NCBI RefSeq assembly: GCF_950295315.1 | Contig: NC_080171.1 | Coordinates: 98,371,445-98,435,444, forward strand | Direction: 5' to 3' | Source of the DNA: Erinaceus europaeus | Lineage: Eukaryota; Chordata; Mammalia; Eulipotyphla; Erinaceidae | Length of the DNA: 64,000 nt | Shown: positions 1 to 10,960 of the stretch, piece by piece | Layout of the letters: every line of letters begins with the position of its first letter | Numbering within the stretch: the first letter of the stretch is position 1 | Made by a program: the position numbers and the translations under genes | Notes under the pieces: model-generated | Told to the model about the DNA's origin: nothing | What the model saw: the letters and a program-made list of their open reading frames with translations, nothing else | The model's database searches: none

Positions 1-205
1 TAGTGTTTTCTTCCAGAGTCTCATTTGTTGTTTCTGCATTTCTGGTGACAATTCTTTCAAACTCTTTACTCACTCCTGTGATTATTTCCTTAACTAGTTC
101 TTGGATGTTGAACTCATTATTTTGTGCTTCACCCTTTGGGGGACTTTTAGCTGGACTCTTGTCCTGGTTCATTTCTCCAATATGTCTTCTTGTTGGTTTA
201 ACCAT
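1..205 (-). CDS. L1 ORF1, N-terminal part, cut by window edge
   Basis: The minus strand is open from an ATG at 205-203 to the window edge, giving 68 codons without a stop. The peptide starts MVKPTRRHIGEMNQDKSPAK, is hydrophilic and charged, and passes into a stretch with spaced hydrophobic residues (VKEIITGVSKEFERI) that could begin a coiled coil. L1 ORF1 proteins have this plan: a basic disordered N-terminus, then a trimerising coiled coil, then RNA-binding domains. They coat L1 RNA and act as nucleic-acid chaperones. The sequence on the 5' side, at higher coordinates, reads as an L1 5'UTR, and every other L1 piece that keeps its original orientation in this window also lies on the minus strand. 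The assignment rests on composition and context, because N-terminal ORF1 is poorly conserved between mammals. An unrelated open frame cannot be excluded. Confidence 0.55.
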   Translation of the reverse strand, partial: MVKPTRRHIGEMNQDKSPAKSPPKGEAQNNEFNIQELVKEIITGVSKEFERIVTRNAETTNETLEENT

Positions 206-913
206 TTTATATAGTATGTTATGAGTTATTTCTCTCAGTACTTTTCAAATTAATGATCACTATTGCCTGGATTGACTTGTGTCTAAGTAAAGTAATTAAA
301 GTGTTCACAGTTGTGGAAGTTAACAGTTGTTTCTATAGTATTTTAATCCCCAAGTTGGAGCTCAGTGGCTCAAAAGCCTCTTTTGTGCTTTTTCTTCTCT
401 GTAGGCTATGGAAGCCTGAGGGCTTTTAAGCTATAAGTAGGCTTCTTAGCTTAATCACTGACTCCTGACCAAGAGATAAAGCAGGGTGTGGCAGAGATAA
501 TCCAGTGGTTATGCAAAAAGACTTTCACAGCCCCACCACTAGGCCACCTAGGTATAGGTCTTCTCCTGAGTTTGCTGGTTAGTTCTCTGTCCCCTGGTGT
601 CAGCACAGGACCTCCCTGCCACTGCTCCAGATTCTGAGGGCAGTAACAATGGAGACTCAGAGTTGCACTTGGTGAGTCTCAGGGGAGTCCTCTCCTCCCT
701 TCAGCTGTCCCCTTGTTGGTGAAACAAACTGGAGGTGGTGTCTCAAGTGATAAAATGCTGGACTGTTAGCAGCCACTTAACCTCTCCCTAGGCTCCTCTC
801 TGTCCACCAGCCACACATGTTTGCACTCACCAGTTATTTGGTGGGTTCCTGAAGTCGTTTTAGTCCTGTCTTATTTCGGTCCCAAGTGGTCTCCTTTGGT
901 ATTCCTAAGTGAT
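1..913 (-). mobile_element. L1 retrotransposon, 5' end (5'UTR plus start of ORF1)
   Basis: ORF1 starts at 205 on the minus strand. About 700 bp of GC-moderate, non-coding sequence precede it (206-913), which fits an L1 5'UTR that would hold the internal promoter. A preserved 5' end suggests that the copy may be close to full length and continue left of the window. The outer boundary is placed at the purine tract starting at 914 and is approximate. The part near 480-540 contains a SINE-like stretch (GTGGTTATGCAAAAAGACTT). Confidence 0.5.
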
Positions 914-1023
914 AAGGGAGAGGAGAAGAGAGGAGAGGAGAGGAAGAGGGAGGGGAGGGGAGGGGAGGGGAGGGGAGTAGAGGAGAGGAGAGGGGAGGGG
1001 AGGGGAGGAGAGGAGAGGAGAGA
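914..1023. repeat. Purine-only tract, (GGGGA)n / (GGAGA)n
   Basis: About 110 bp with essentially only G and A on the plus strand, built from GGAGA and GGGGA units; the single T at 978 is the only pyrimidine. Open frames reading through it on both strands are repeat artefacts. Runs of GGGG at 5 bp spacing could form triplex or quadruplex DNA. It abuts the presumed 5' end of the L1. Confidence 0.95.
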
Positions 1024-3411
1024 AACACATCTGCTGCTGCTTGTAGCCCCACCTCCAGAAGTCTCAATATTTTTTTAAAATGTATGTAAGCTGTGCTTCA
1101 CAAGAAGAGAAGCTTCACAAGCAATGGAGCAGTGTCTCTCTTCCTCTTTCTCTATGTCATACTTTTTAATTAGTCCCCTACTACATGATATTTAATTCAA
1201 TTCTAGTTTTTTCAGGCTTTGTAAACAATATCATGATGAATGTATTTACTGGTTGTGTAAAACTACCTATGAATCAGAAATAGTTGCATTTTCTAAATCA
1301 TTAGCCAACCCAGTCCTGGGGATGAAAAGGAGACAAATGAGAAGCCTCCTTGTAAATTTCCCAAAATTATCTCTAATTACAAGTCAGAATCAGACTTATC
1401 CACTCATTAAACAAGCACTAGGCAGTCCTGTGGGGATCTCCCTGCACCTTATGTAGGGCTCTGGGGACATGCTGGAAAGCAGACCTCTAGTGTAGACCAG
1501 GTTGTGGCTACACATAAGAAGATCAAGTAATCCTGAAGAGAGGAAAGTATGCTGCAGGAGGAAAGGAAGCACTGTGTGAAAGACTGGTGGCAAGTGCTTT
1601 CTTGGAGGGGAGGGTGGGCAAATTCTGGAGAGCTGGAGAAGGAGTGTTGGGCCAGAGGCAAATAGCAAGGCAAAGGCTTCTGGGCAGGAATGAGAGTGAG
1701 GGCACAGGGGGCTACAACACAGCTGGTGAGGTTGAAGGATGTGAGGGCAGGGAGGCAGGCCAGGTCAGAGAGACTGAGATCTTCAGGAGCAGGACTCTGA
1801 AAATAATACCAGCAAAGTTAGACTTGCAACTATGTTTGTCTGGGCTCACCTCAAGCCTGCTTCTGACTTGAGTGCTCTGCCTAGACTGTAGTGAGTACCT
1901 GGGTACCTGGGGCACTGTTGTTACCTGACTCCTGCTGGTGGTGCTGAAATCTGAACCTCTTCAGGTTTACTTGAGGATCACTGCTCTGTGTGCCTTCCAG
2001 GGTACATATGTGATTGTCTGTGTCTGTATGTTGCTTTTGTCTTTGAAACATGGTATTAGAGGCACTCCAATGGAGCTAGGCAGAGGCAGAGATGTTGAAT
2101 GTTTCCTCCCTGGTGGAGAGGAATGGAGCATGTAGTCTAGTAGATCCCCTTGGGTCTAATTGGGCAAACACACACAGAGAAATGAAATACAGGTGACATG
2201 TGCAGAACATTGAGGGCTAGGGCCACTTATCTCCCCTGCTTCTCCCTTCCCAGGAGTTTCAGAAGGGTCTTCAGAAGGGACTCAGTATTCCCAGTTGAGT
2301 GATCTCACTTTGCATCCCTGATGGTTAAGATGCTACAGTAAGGTATTATAATATAAGATAAAGTAATGACTTCTGGAGCACACAGGTTATGACTAGCCTG
2401 ATTCCCTGTTTTCTCTCTGCTAGCTTTATTTCATGAAGATCTCGGTTTTCTGTTCTGTTAAATGAAGGTAGTTATTTGTTTCTAAAAAGACTTCTGAAAG
2501 GATTCAGCAAGGTGATGTGTGTGAAGAAAGCCAGCCCAGTACCTGGCGGCTGGATCCCCACCAGACACCAGGGAACTGGATTCTCATTTTTCTCTGACAC
2601 TCAGCTAGTTGTCCAAGTCTTTATCTGTCACTCTCGGGCTAATCTGACACTGAGGCACTCCTGGGCCACTTCTCCTTTAACAGGTGACTTCTTTGTACAA
2701 TTTAACCACAGGCGATCTGCCCCTTCGACTGACTCAAGATCTTTGTTCTCATTAACTAGAGGCCTTGATGTATCTTTTCATTCTTCTATCCCCAAGTCTC
2801 TTCCTCCCTATATCCAAGAGTGATAGATACAAGAATGTAAACTCGGCTATTTGCAGCATAAGGAAGTCTTCTCCCACACAGATTTATCTGGTCAGGGGCC
2901 TTTCCTTCTTATGCCCTGAATGCTGTCCCCAAACGCCCACTCTTGCATCAGACACTAGAATGTTTTGGGCTACTCAATTCCAGCCCAACAGGTTCCTGAT
3001 GATCAGTTATTCTGTAAAAAGATAGGCAAGTAACTTGAATTCTTCTTTAAATTTCACACTGGTCATATCAACCACACATTGCCTATTGTATGTGGTCAGA
3101 AACCTGCTTAATATTCCCATTGTAAGCTCCTGGTTCCCAGCACTGATGACTTCTTATTTCATACCTGTTTCCTCTCTGGAAAGAAATAAGCAGCACAGTA
3201 TAAAAAAGAGACCTCTTGGATCTAATTGGGCAAACATATATGCAGGGGACTCTTGAAGAATGTGAGGATTGGGGAACTTATCTCTCCTTTCTTCCTTCCT
3301 TCCTTCCCATAAAAATATGTGTGTAGATGATAATTGGTCCTCTGTATAGGTTCTGCATCTAGAGTTGCAACCAACCAGCATCTATGATTGCAGATAAAAA
3401 TCTGAACATGT
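1024..3411. other. Non-coding stretch, no gene seen
   Basis: No convincing exon on either strand. A weak SINE-like piece lies near 1095-1150 (paired GCTTCACAAG motifs followed by a CT-rich run). Two diverged copies of an unidentified repeat lie at about 2105-2255 and 3170-3310 (separate entry). The remainder is ordinary unique-looking sequence. Confidence 0.6.
2105..3310 (+). repeat. Two diverged copies of an unidentified repeat (2105-2255 and 3170-3310)
   Basis: CTTGGGTCTAATTGGGCAAA (from 2149) recurs as CTTGGATCTAATTGGGCAAA (from 3215). In both copies this is followed about 55-60 bp later by ACTTATCTC and a CTT-rich run. The rest of each copy aligns only loosely. It could be an old interspersed repeat or a local duplication; I do not recognise the family. 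Confidence 0.5.
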
Positions 3412-3500
3412 AAACAATAAGGGCAACAAAAGGGAAAAAATAGCCTCCAGGAGCAGTGGATTCATAGTGTAGGCACTGAGCCCCAGTGATAACACTGGAG
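3412..3500 (+). mobile_element. ERI-type SINE, 3' module only
   Basis: Matches the 3' end of the complete SINE at 22731-23059: GGGCAACAAAAGGGAAAAAA, then the module reading roughly CTCCAGGAGCAGTGGATTCA and GAGCCCCAGTGATAACACTG. The tRNA-like head and pyrimidine-rich body are absent, so this is a 5'-truncated or decayed copy. The TG repeat that follows may have grown from its tail. Confidence 0.8.
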
Positions 3501-3501
3501 A

Positions 3502-3509
<8 letters not shown>

Positions 3510-3571
<62 letters not shown>
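3510..3571. repeat. (TG)n microsatellite
   Basis: About 30 uninterrupted TG units after a short AT run. The histidine/threonine-rich frames on the minus strand here are translations of the repeat, not genes. Confidence 0.98.
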
Positions 3572-3574
<3 letters not shown>

Positions 3575-4106
3575 AATATGAAAGGATAGGAAAAAACAAA
3601 CAAAATATAACATTCACAGGCCTGTACAGTTCAAACTTGTGTTGTTCAGAGACCAGCTATGCTAGATGCTAGCAGCACTTCATGTCAGTAAAAAGACACA
3701 GGGATTTTAATGGACTAGATTCAACATTTGATCTGGTCAACAAGTGTTTGATAATTGTCTACTGTATGACAGAACTTACTCTAGAAGAAACAGAGTATGA
3801 AATCATGTGATTTGGCCCTATGTCTGAGGTTACAAGCATGTCAGGGAGAGACAGGCTTAAATCAAGTGATTACAGTCAATTGTGGTAACTGGAGTAAGAG
3901 AGGACAAGCAGACAACCTGAGACAAGCCCAGGGAATGTTCTAGTAAAGAGAGGGTGCTTAGGTAAGGTCTTGAAGGACTTTAGATACACAGTTCTTTCCC
4001 ACCCCTGCTCCTGAGAATCCCCTCATTGGTATAGTGGTTTCAATAGCACACCCCCTGACAGCTGCTTGGGGTGTAACCAGTGCAGTCCCCCAGGCCAAGG
4101 CTTGCT

Positions 4107-4235
4107 TTTTTTTTTTTTTTTCAACCAGAGCACTCTTTAGCTCAGGCTTATGGTGAAGCAGGGGATTGAACCTGGAAATTTGGAACCTCAGGCATGAAAG
4201 TCTCTTTGCATAACCATTATACTGTCTACACCAGG
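4107..4235 (-). mobile_element. Short ERI-type SINE (family with AAATAA-like tail), with TSD
   Basis: Minus-strand copy of the same short SINE seen at 29616 and 54641: a tRNA-like head with TGGTTATGCAAAGAGACTTT, a B-box-like GGTTCAATCCCC, then CATAAGCCTGAGCT and an A tail that appears as the T run at 4107-4121. An 11 bp target-site duplication with one mismatch flanks it: CAAGGCTTGCT at 4096-4106 and CAAGACTTGCT at 4236-4246. Confidence 0.9.
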
Positions 4236-4246
4236 CAAGACTTGCT

Positions 4247-4895
4247 CTAATGTTCTGCTGTCACCATCTTAATGCTCCTGCTATTTTGTTCTGGGTCTAC
4301 ATGCTCCATGCACCTGCCTCATAGGGACACATGAGAAATCATAAGAGAAAGCTGACATCCACACACCAAAGGCCTGGCACTTGACAAGCACTCTCTGTGG
4401 AGTCACCTGTCATCATTTAAGATCTGCTAGATCTGCTCAACCACAACCTCAGTCCATAATTCACTCTTCTTTTTGCTTGGCTTCACTGACTAAGTGCTGT
4501 GGTCAGGGGCATTGATCAATTGCTTAAAACCTTCCCACAGCTGCTCCTCACCTTCTCGGGGTTACCAAGCCTACCCAGTCTTCGGAGCCACTGGCACATC
4601 TTGTTAAGAGTAATTCTCAGTACACCAGGGCCCACTGAACTGGCCTCTCTGGGGTCGGGCCTGTGACTCTGCACTGTTAGCGAGTTTCCAGGTGACACAG
4701 GACAGAGGTTTTTTTGGAGGGGGGACTTTCTCCTGTCCCCACCTCTCATTGTGATACTGGGCATCCTTCCCAAGCTGGGCCCAGTCCTACCTCTCCATCT
4801 TCATACCCCACATGCTCTCTTAGCCCCACACCAGAATGTTGGCTTTCCCTGAGATCCTTGTATTCCTTTAACCTGTGTGTCTGCCTCTGAGAAGG

Positions 4896-4937
<42 letters not shown>

Positions 4938-6324
4938 CTTCTAACAGGATATATTGATTCTTCTTCCCATGCACACTGGACACCCTGGATTATTCCTGTC
5001 TGAGTGTGTGTGTCATATTGCAGAGTGGCTTGTCCCTGTGCCTAGACCTCTGTGGCCCTTTTGGCCTTGTACCCCACACACTTCTTGAGGGAGCTCATCT
5101 ATATCCTCAGGGACAACAATGAGCAGACAAGTACAGATTCCCAGCATACATGTCAGAATGCCCACTGGGCACCTGTCACTGCCTGTACATGCCTGCTGGC
5201 TCCCCCAGAGCCCTGAGGGCACAAGGCGGTGCCCTGCTACTCAGTGGCTCGGGTGTTTGCCCTAGATACTCACTCTGCAGCTGGGTAAACCCAGTGCCTT
5301 TTCTAGCCCTGGGCACTAATTTCATGTCCAGGAGGCTCTGCTCACTCCAGACTCTGAAAATAGGCTTGGCCTGGAGAGTCTTTACTTCCAGGAGTCTCTG
5401 CTTACATGCGTCTTTCTAGGAGGTCAACACATCTGCAAAGGGCAAGGTATAAAACTTAGTTTCTTCCATATAATAAATGCTTTCTCCCTTGCTCTCCTCC
5501 TTCGCCTTTCTGGAAGTGACTTGAGTATCACCAAAGCTCAGGCCAACTGAAGCACTTCAGAAAAAACTGCAGTCCTCCCAACAAGAGGTTTTGTTGCTAT
5601 GTCCTGGCCTGTTGAGGTTTGGAATTTTTTTCCAATTATTTTAATCTTTCTCATACTCACAAAAGGCTGATGATGACCAGAGCAAAGGAGTGATTTGCCT
5701 TTGACTGATACTGGGTTCCATGAGAGCTTGTGAGTTTTAAATGGGCACTAGCCACTATATCAGAGGCTGTGCTGGACAACTAAAGGCACTAGCCTGAAAG
5801 ACCTACTGATTCAGAGGAATGTGCTGTTCCAGTCTTGGCAGCCATTAGTTTCCTGGACCATCACATGGTAATAATAACACTATCACTTTCATTCTCAAAA
5901 TGCTTCCTGTGCTGTTATCCTCAGTGATATTCATATCAGGTATGAAAGGCCTTTGGTGGGTGAGGAAGCCAAGATGACAAAACAAACCAAGGCTGCCTTC
6001 AAAACCTGAATTCTTTGGCCCCATTGGTATGTTTAGCCCAGTGGGCAGTGGCTGGGCTACATTATCTGTCTCCTTCAAGCATCCTGGGTAACCGTAATAA
6101 GGCTTGGGAAATGCCTTCCTGCTCTTAGATGTCCTGGAAACTGATGATCAGACTGATCAAACTGATGACCTCGGGGTGTCTGGAGGCTGGTAGAGATCTC
6201 CTGTGGGTAAAATGGAGGTGCCTCCCCAAGAATACCCCATCTTTCCACTCTGTGCTACTGTGGACTGTGACAGCATGCTCCATGCACTCTGTAACCTCCT
6301 TTTTACCCCCTGTCTCTTTTTTAG
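4247..6324. other. Non-coding stretch upstream of the candidate exon
   Basis: No other exon-like segment with paired splice sites was found. It holds a (CA)n run at 4897-4935. If the exon at 6325 is real, this is intron. Confidence 0.55.
4897..4935. repeat. (CA)n microsatellite
   Basis: About 19 uninterrupted CA units. Confidence 0.97.
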
Positions 6325-6419
6325 GCACATCTCCCTAACACTGCCCGCTACCTTCCGAGGCAGGAACAGCACCCGGGCTGACTATGAGTACCAGCACTCC
6401 AATCTGTATGCCATATCAG
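6325..6419 (+). CDS. Candidate internal coding exon, protein not recognised
   Basis: This is the only segment that looks like a host exon. An excellent acceptor precedes it (CCCCTGTCTCTTTTTTAG ending at 6324), and the donor is near-consensus (CAG at 6417-6419, then GTACGT). The exon is 95 bp, entering with one base of a split codon and leaving with one base, so the flanking introns would be phase 2 and phase 1. One frame is open and codes for 31 residues, beginning HISLTLPATFRGRN and ending YEYQHSNLYAIS. The other two plus-strand frames have stops. The peptide contains one N-glycosylation sequon (NST) and a tyrosine-rich acidic patch (DYEYQHSNLY). The open frame extends past both splice sites by chance, so a single-exon reading of 6203-6940 is not preferred. 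I cannot name the gene. The rich non-coding landscape around it would fit a long developmental or neuronal gene. Confidence 0.65.
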
Positions 6420-8623
6420 GTACGTGGGACTTCTTGGTCAGCCAACTACCAAGGCTATGCCCCAACCCCCTCTCTCTATTTCCTGGCTTCTCAAAGCTCC
6501 TGCTGCCCTTCCCTTCATGTCACCCAGCACAAAGAGAAGAGCCAAGTACTCAGCATGTTTGGAAACTAATGGGGAAAAAAAGTTTGGATTTCACAAGCTT
6601 GAAGAGAGGTTTCCAGAGAACAGTCCCTGCATTGTTCACCTGTCAGACCCAGGCCTCCCAGGGAGGGGACTCAGGAGCAACTCTGAGCCACAGGCTTGAT
6701 CCCCTCCCCCACACCAGGTCTGTCCTCACCTCTCATTTCTCAAAGCCAGGTCTGTGGTCAGAAAAGGATACTGATGGGCTCCTTCTTCCTCTGCCCACCA
6801 CTTCCCCAAATGAGTCTTTGCTTTCTGAACTCAGCTTTGGAATTGATAGTGTTACCTTGGCGAGAACTTCACCAGACCTCATTTTGCTTCTCACCTTCAC
6901 TGGGGGAGGGGAAAACTTATCAACCTTATTGCAGACTTGAGATTCATGAGGTGCCTGAAATGCAGGGGACTTGCTAAGAGCTGAGGAAATCCACAAACTT
7001 GCCTCCAGTTATATTGGACCTGGAAGCCAGGAGTGTTTGTGTATCAAGGGGAAGTGGCAAATCAGTACCACTTACCAGCACATGCCCTTAATGGTGAGTG
7101 ACACTTTGAACATAGGAACATGGCATTCGTTCATGTACCCATAATGAATCAGCTATTTAAAGGATACTCTTTTTTTTTTCTTTCTTTCTTTCTTTGTAAA
7201 AATTGCAACTTCGGGTTACTAAATAGATGAAATAGGACAATGGTATAATTTGTGTCACTATTAGTTTCTCTTGTTATGATCACTCCCTAATAGGTTTGGA
7301 AGTAAAAGCAAAAGCCAGTTGCTCCCTTTCTGGGTGGCACTCCTGCTAAAGATGGGCTTGAACAGGCATGTCCTTAAAGTCCTTACCCAGGCCCAGTGCC
7401 CGGGGCTGACTCCCGGAAGCCTGGGGGCAGGGGGTGGGGATAGCACCTCTTTTGTGCTGCGGCTATTTCTGTCGAGTTGTCAGGAAGTGTAACAAGTGTG
7501 GAAAGATGGTCTATTTTGTAGAAAAGCTTAGTATTTCCCCCCCAGATGCTTAGTGGCAGAGTGGTGCACAACTGGTCTGTGGAGTCAGTGGAACCACCCC
7601 CACTCCAAAGGCACATCAACAAGAAAGCTCCATCAAAGCAGATGACTTTTCCCTCCAGTTTGCAAATCTCTTTCCAGCCTCAGGGTCAGGTTACAATCCC
7701 CACCCCCAATACCTCACCTGAGCTGTCTTTGATGGCTTTCCCAGCTGTGGAGGTTTCTGCAGAAAAGGGCCTGTGGAGTGAAATCTCTGGTTTGGACCAC
7801 TGCTTCCTCAGCTATTGGCTTTGATGAGGTGTTGTCTGGGTTCGTTTCAGCTAGTGCAGCCATACCAAGGCAACAGCCTCAAGACACAGTGGAAAGCATT
7901 CATTCCTGTTACATTTATGCAAGTGGGAAGTCAGTTGAACTTTATCTTCCCAGCAGAGATGGTTGAAGCTGTAGCCCCAGGCAGCAGGCGGCTCAGGCTT
8001 CCTCCAGTGATGGCCATGGGCACCAAATTGCCCTTCCAGGGTCCAGGACTGCTTTGTTGTGATGCTGCCAGAATTACCCCACAAGACCTTCTGGCTCCAT
8101 AAGGCCTGCAAGCTCAGCACTGGGCAACCGTGGTGCAGCTGGGAAGCCTGCCCGCCCACCCACCAGCAGCCTGCCTGTGAGCTATTCTGGCTAGAAGGGA
8201 GCAAGGACCACCCCCTCATCCCGGCCTCTCCACTCGAACAGTATTTGGCTCTCAGTGGCACATCTCAGTTTGGTATCTAGAAGTTCAGGTTTTAGTGGCT
8301 TACTCCAGAAACAGTTAAGGCAAACTGTGCCCTGGGCCTTATCCCTTGCCCAGTGCCCACTGCCTGGCTAGCTGGAGCTCTTCTGGTAATGAGATGAATC
8401 ATCAAACTGTTCTCCTTCCAGACTAACTCTAGTACATGTCCACTGCGGGCTTCAGGGACTAGGCCTTAGGTTCACACTCCTGGGGTGCTTATGGTCATTT
8501 CTGCAGACATTTGACTACTGCTTCTTGGGTTTGCTTTCCCTTCCTAAGATAAGTGGATTTCCAAGCAGTGTAATTAACAAATTGAAAAGCTGTCCACATA
8601 TGATTATTAAAGTATCATTTACA
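6420..8623. other. Non-coding stretch downstream of the candidate exon
   Basis: No second exon with paired splice sites was recognised. A (TTTC)n run lies at about 7168-7195. The open frames at 7.5-8.3 kb have no recognisable protein character. Confidence 0.5.
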
Positions 8624-8726
8624 TGGGTGGGAAGATAGTTCAGCCTACTAGAATACCAACTTGCTTGCCTAAGACCCCAGCGGACACAGGTTCATTTCCT
8701 AGTACCAAATTAAGCAGTGCTCTGAT

Positions 8727-8806
<80 letters not shown>

Positions 8807-8896
8807 CTCTACCTCCCTATCTCCTTCCTTCCCCCTCATCCTTCTGGTTCTCTCTTATAAGAAACATTTTTAATAAAGTAATATTTAATTTTAAAT
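8624..8896 (+). mobile_element. tRNA-derived SINE with expanded CT/GT body
   Basis: Starts GGGTGGGAAGATAGTTCAGC, has a B-box-like ACAGGTTCATTTCC, then a CT-rich body that has become a (CT)n(GT)n microsatellite at about 8736-8806, and ends in an A/T-rich tail (TTTTTAATAAAGTAATATTT). Its plan matches other hedgehog tRNA SINEs in the window, but it is diverged. Confidence 0.7.
8736..8806. repeat. (CT)n(GT)n compound microsatellite
   Basis: About 16 CT units run directly into about 18 GT units, inside the body of the SINE above. Confidence 0.97.
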
Positions 8897-9209
8897 GTCT
8901 CTCCAAGAATATACACACCTTTTTCCCCTTTACCTTTCACTGATTGGGATATGGTGCATTCCATTCACCAAGACGCACCAGCTGTTCTAAACAGCTCAGC
9001 CAGTAGTTCTTTCTTGCCCACAGGAGTAGGGGAAGAACTCTTACTGATTCAGTGCTGACATCCTGAGAAGCCCATGTGCCTCACTCTGCCATCTTGGACC
9101 CTAATCAAATAGCCATGAAGAATACCTTTGATGCTCCTTCTTCAGGAATTTCTCCTGGAAAATATTCATAGACATGCAAAAAGGTCTACCCACAAGCATG
9201 AGAACTGCT

Positions 9210-9747
9210 GTTTCTTCGAGAGGGAGAAAAATTCATTTTCTTTGGTAAAAAGTTTGCACCTGGAGATGTGAATTGGTCCTCAGAAAAAGGGCCAGCAATA
9301 CCCTGCAGGCAGCATAATGGCCACTTTCAAGTGAGTTTGTTAAAGTTAGCCTGTATGCCCAAGTATGGGAATCCGCTCAGGACTGGAAGTAGAGTGAGAT
9401 GCTTAGGGCATGTTCATGTGCTGGTGTCACATGCCTATGAGACTAGAGACCTCAAGGTGACAGGAAAGAAGAGCGGTCCAGCCTGTGAGACCCTGTGTCC
9501 ATCCAGAAACTCTCAGTAAGCAGTAGCTCAGCCAAGAGGGGCCCAGGACTGCCTTCTCACCTAGGAATGCCTCCTGCCAGCCTGCCAGCAAACTTTACTC
9601 ATTAAGTAAAATTCATTAAATTAAAGGTGTGGGAGCCATGCATGCTGTGTGAGTCTTCATTGTGGGGATGGTTGTTACAAACTGATTCACATCTCCGAGT
9701 GCAGAATTTTTACCAAAGAAAATGAATTTCTCCCCCTCTCAAAGAAA
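9210..9747. repeat. Inverted repeat pair, arms of about 68 bp, spacer about 400 bp
   Basis: The left arm is 9210-9277 (contains GAGAAAAATTCATTTTCTTT) and the right arm is 9680-9747 (contains AAAGAAAATGAATTTCTCCC). The reverse complement of the right arm aligns to the left arm over about 68 bp with roughly nine differences. Similarity stops on both sides. The plan could be the terminal inverted repeats of a roughly 540 bp non-autonomous DNA transposon, or two opposed insertions of one repeat. No clear target-site duplication is visible. Confidence 0.75.
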
Positions 9748-10263
9748 TGAGCATAGTTGCATAAGATAATGAAATTAAGTAAAACACTAGTATATAATAA
9801 AACCAAAAATCTTGTGCACAAACCCCACATATTCAGGGTACATCAAACTACAAAATGCCCCCAAGCCTCGGGGTAATTCGAACTATGTATAGGATGGGCT
9901 TCTGCTCCTTTTAGCACACAGGCACATTGCTTTGGCAACATGCTCACTCTCCCATCAGCATCAGGCTGACCATATAATTTTTTTGACCACATACTCACTA
10001 TTCACTTTTGAAGGAGCACAGTTTCACCAGGACAAAAACCCACACTTGAAACCACACCAGCAGACTGGGATATGTGGTCACCTTGCCTTTAGGTTTTTTT
10101 TGTTTGTTGGTTGGTTGGTTTTTCTACTTTTCCTCTCTTTTCCTTCTCTCTCTCTCTCTCTCTCTCACTCTTTTCTTTCTCTTTTTTTTTATTTTTGTCT
10201 TCTCTTTGATTGCTAGCAAAGCCATAGCATTTCCATTCATAGCTGTTCCTTCTTAAAGACCAG

Positions 10264-10303
10264 TCCCCCTTCCAGATGTTTGATCCCCCTTCCAGATGTT
10301 TGA
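10264..10303. repeat. Perfect 20 bp tandem duplication
   Basis: TCCCCCTTCCAGATGTTTGA occurs twice back to back (10264-10283 and 10284-10303) with no difference. Confidence 0.97.
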
Positions 10304-10420
10304 CATCAGGCAGCTTGGGAGTGTGGACAAGCCTGAGTTCATTCGCTCATCAGTTTGGCCCATGGCATTCATACAGAGAGAAAGAGTATTTTATCTAAAA
10401 CACAGGACCATGTACAAGCC

Positions 10421-10960
10421 ATGTAACTGACATCAGACCAGGAAAGCACAAAGCAATTAAAAATAATTAATGATTTCTGAATATCAGCCTTCTCCATGCA
10501 GTTTTAATCTAGTCCTCATTTAAACTGGAAGATGGACATTTAATTATCAGCATTATGAAATTCATGATTTATATATTTCATCCAACTGGATGAAAATTCT
10601 GCCACCACTGCTTCATCTTATTATGAAAAAAAATCTGTGTATTTTATACTATGATCATTTAAAAACTCATCTGCAGCGTACTAAACAATTATAACATATT
10701 TTCTTTGTGCTTGTCATAATTACATTGCTTCTATCTTTTAATTAGGAAAAAAAAATCTCACCTGGAAAATCGAAAATAAGCCTAATACTTTAATGATCAT
10801 AGAGTGCTGTCAGCATTGCAAAGTGAATGCTAAAAGACTAAAACAATAGGGTGCTTGGGAAGTGTTGTTCTTTTCTGTGTAAGGTATTCTAAGCAACAAC
10901 TGCTCCGTGTCATGTTTATGGAAGCATGCTGCAGAATTTGCATACATACTCGATGTGCAT
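10421..10960. promoter_or_regulatory. Candidate conserved non-coding element
   Basis: AT-rich and free of recognisable repeats. It contains many homeodomain-type cores, including AAAAATAATTAATGATTT, CATTTAATTATCAGC and CTTTTAATTAGG. The texture is that of deeply conserved developmental enhancers. Conservation itself cannot be seen from one sequence, so this is inference. Confidence 0.35.

Noticed and set aside
3359..3613. His/Thr-rich frames near 3.4-3.6 kb
   Set aside because: Translation of the (TG)n repeat.
6203..6940. 245-codon plus-strand open frame around the exon
   Set aside because: Good splice signals at 6324 and 6420 bound a 95 bp exon. Outside them the frame has no protein character and simply lacks stops.
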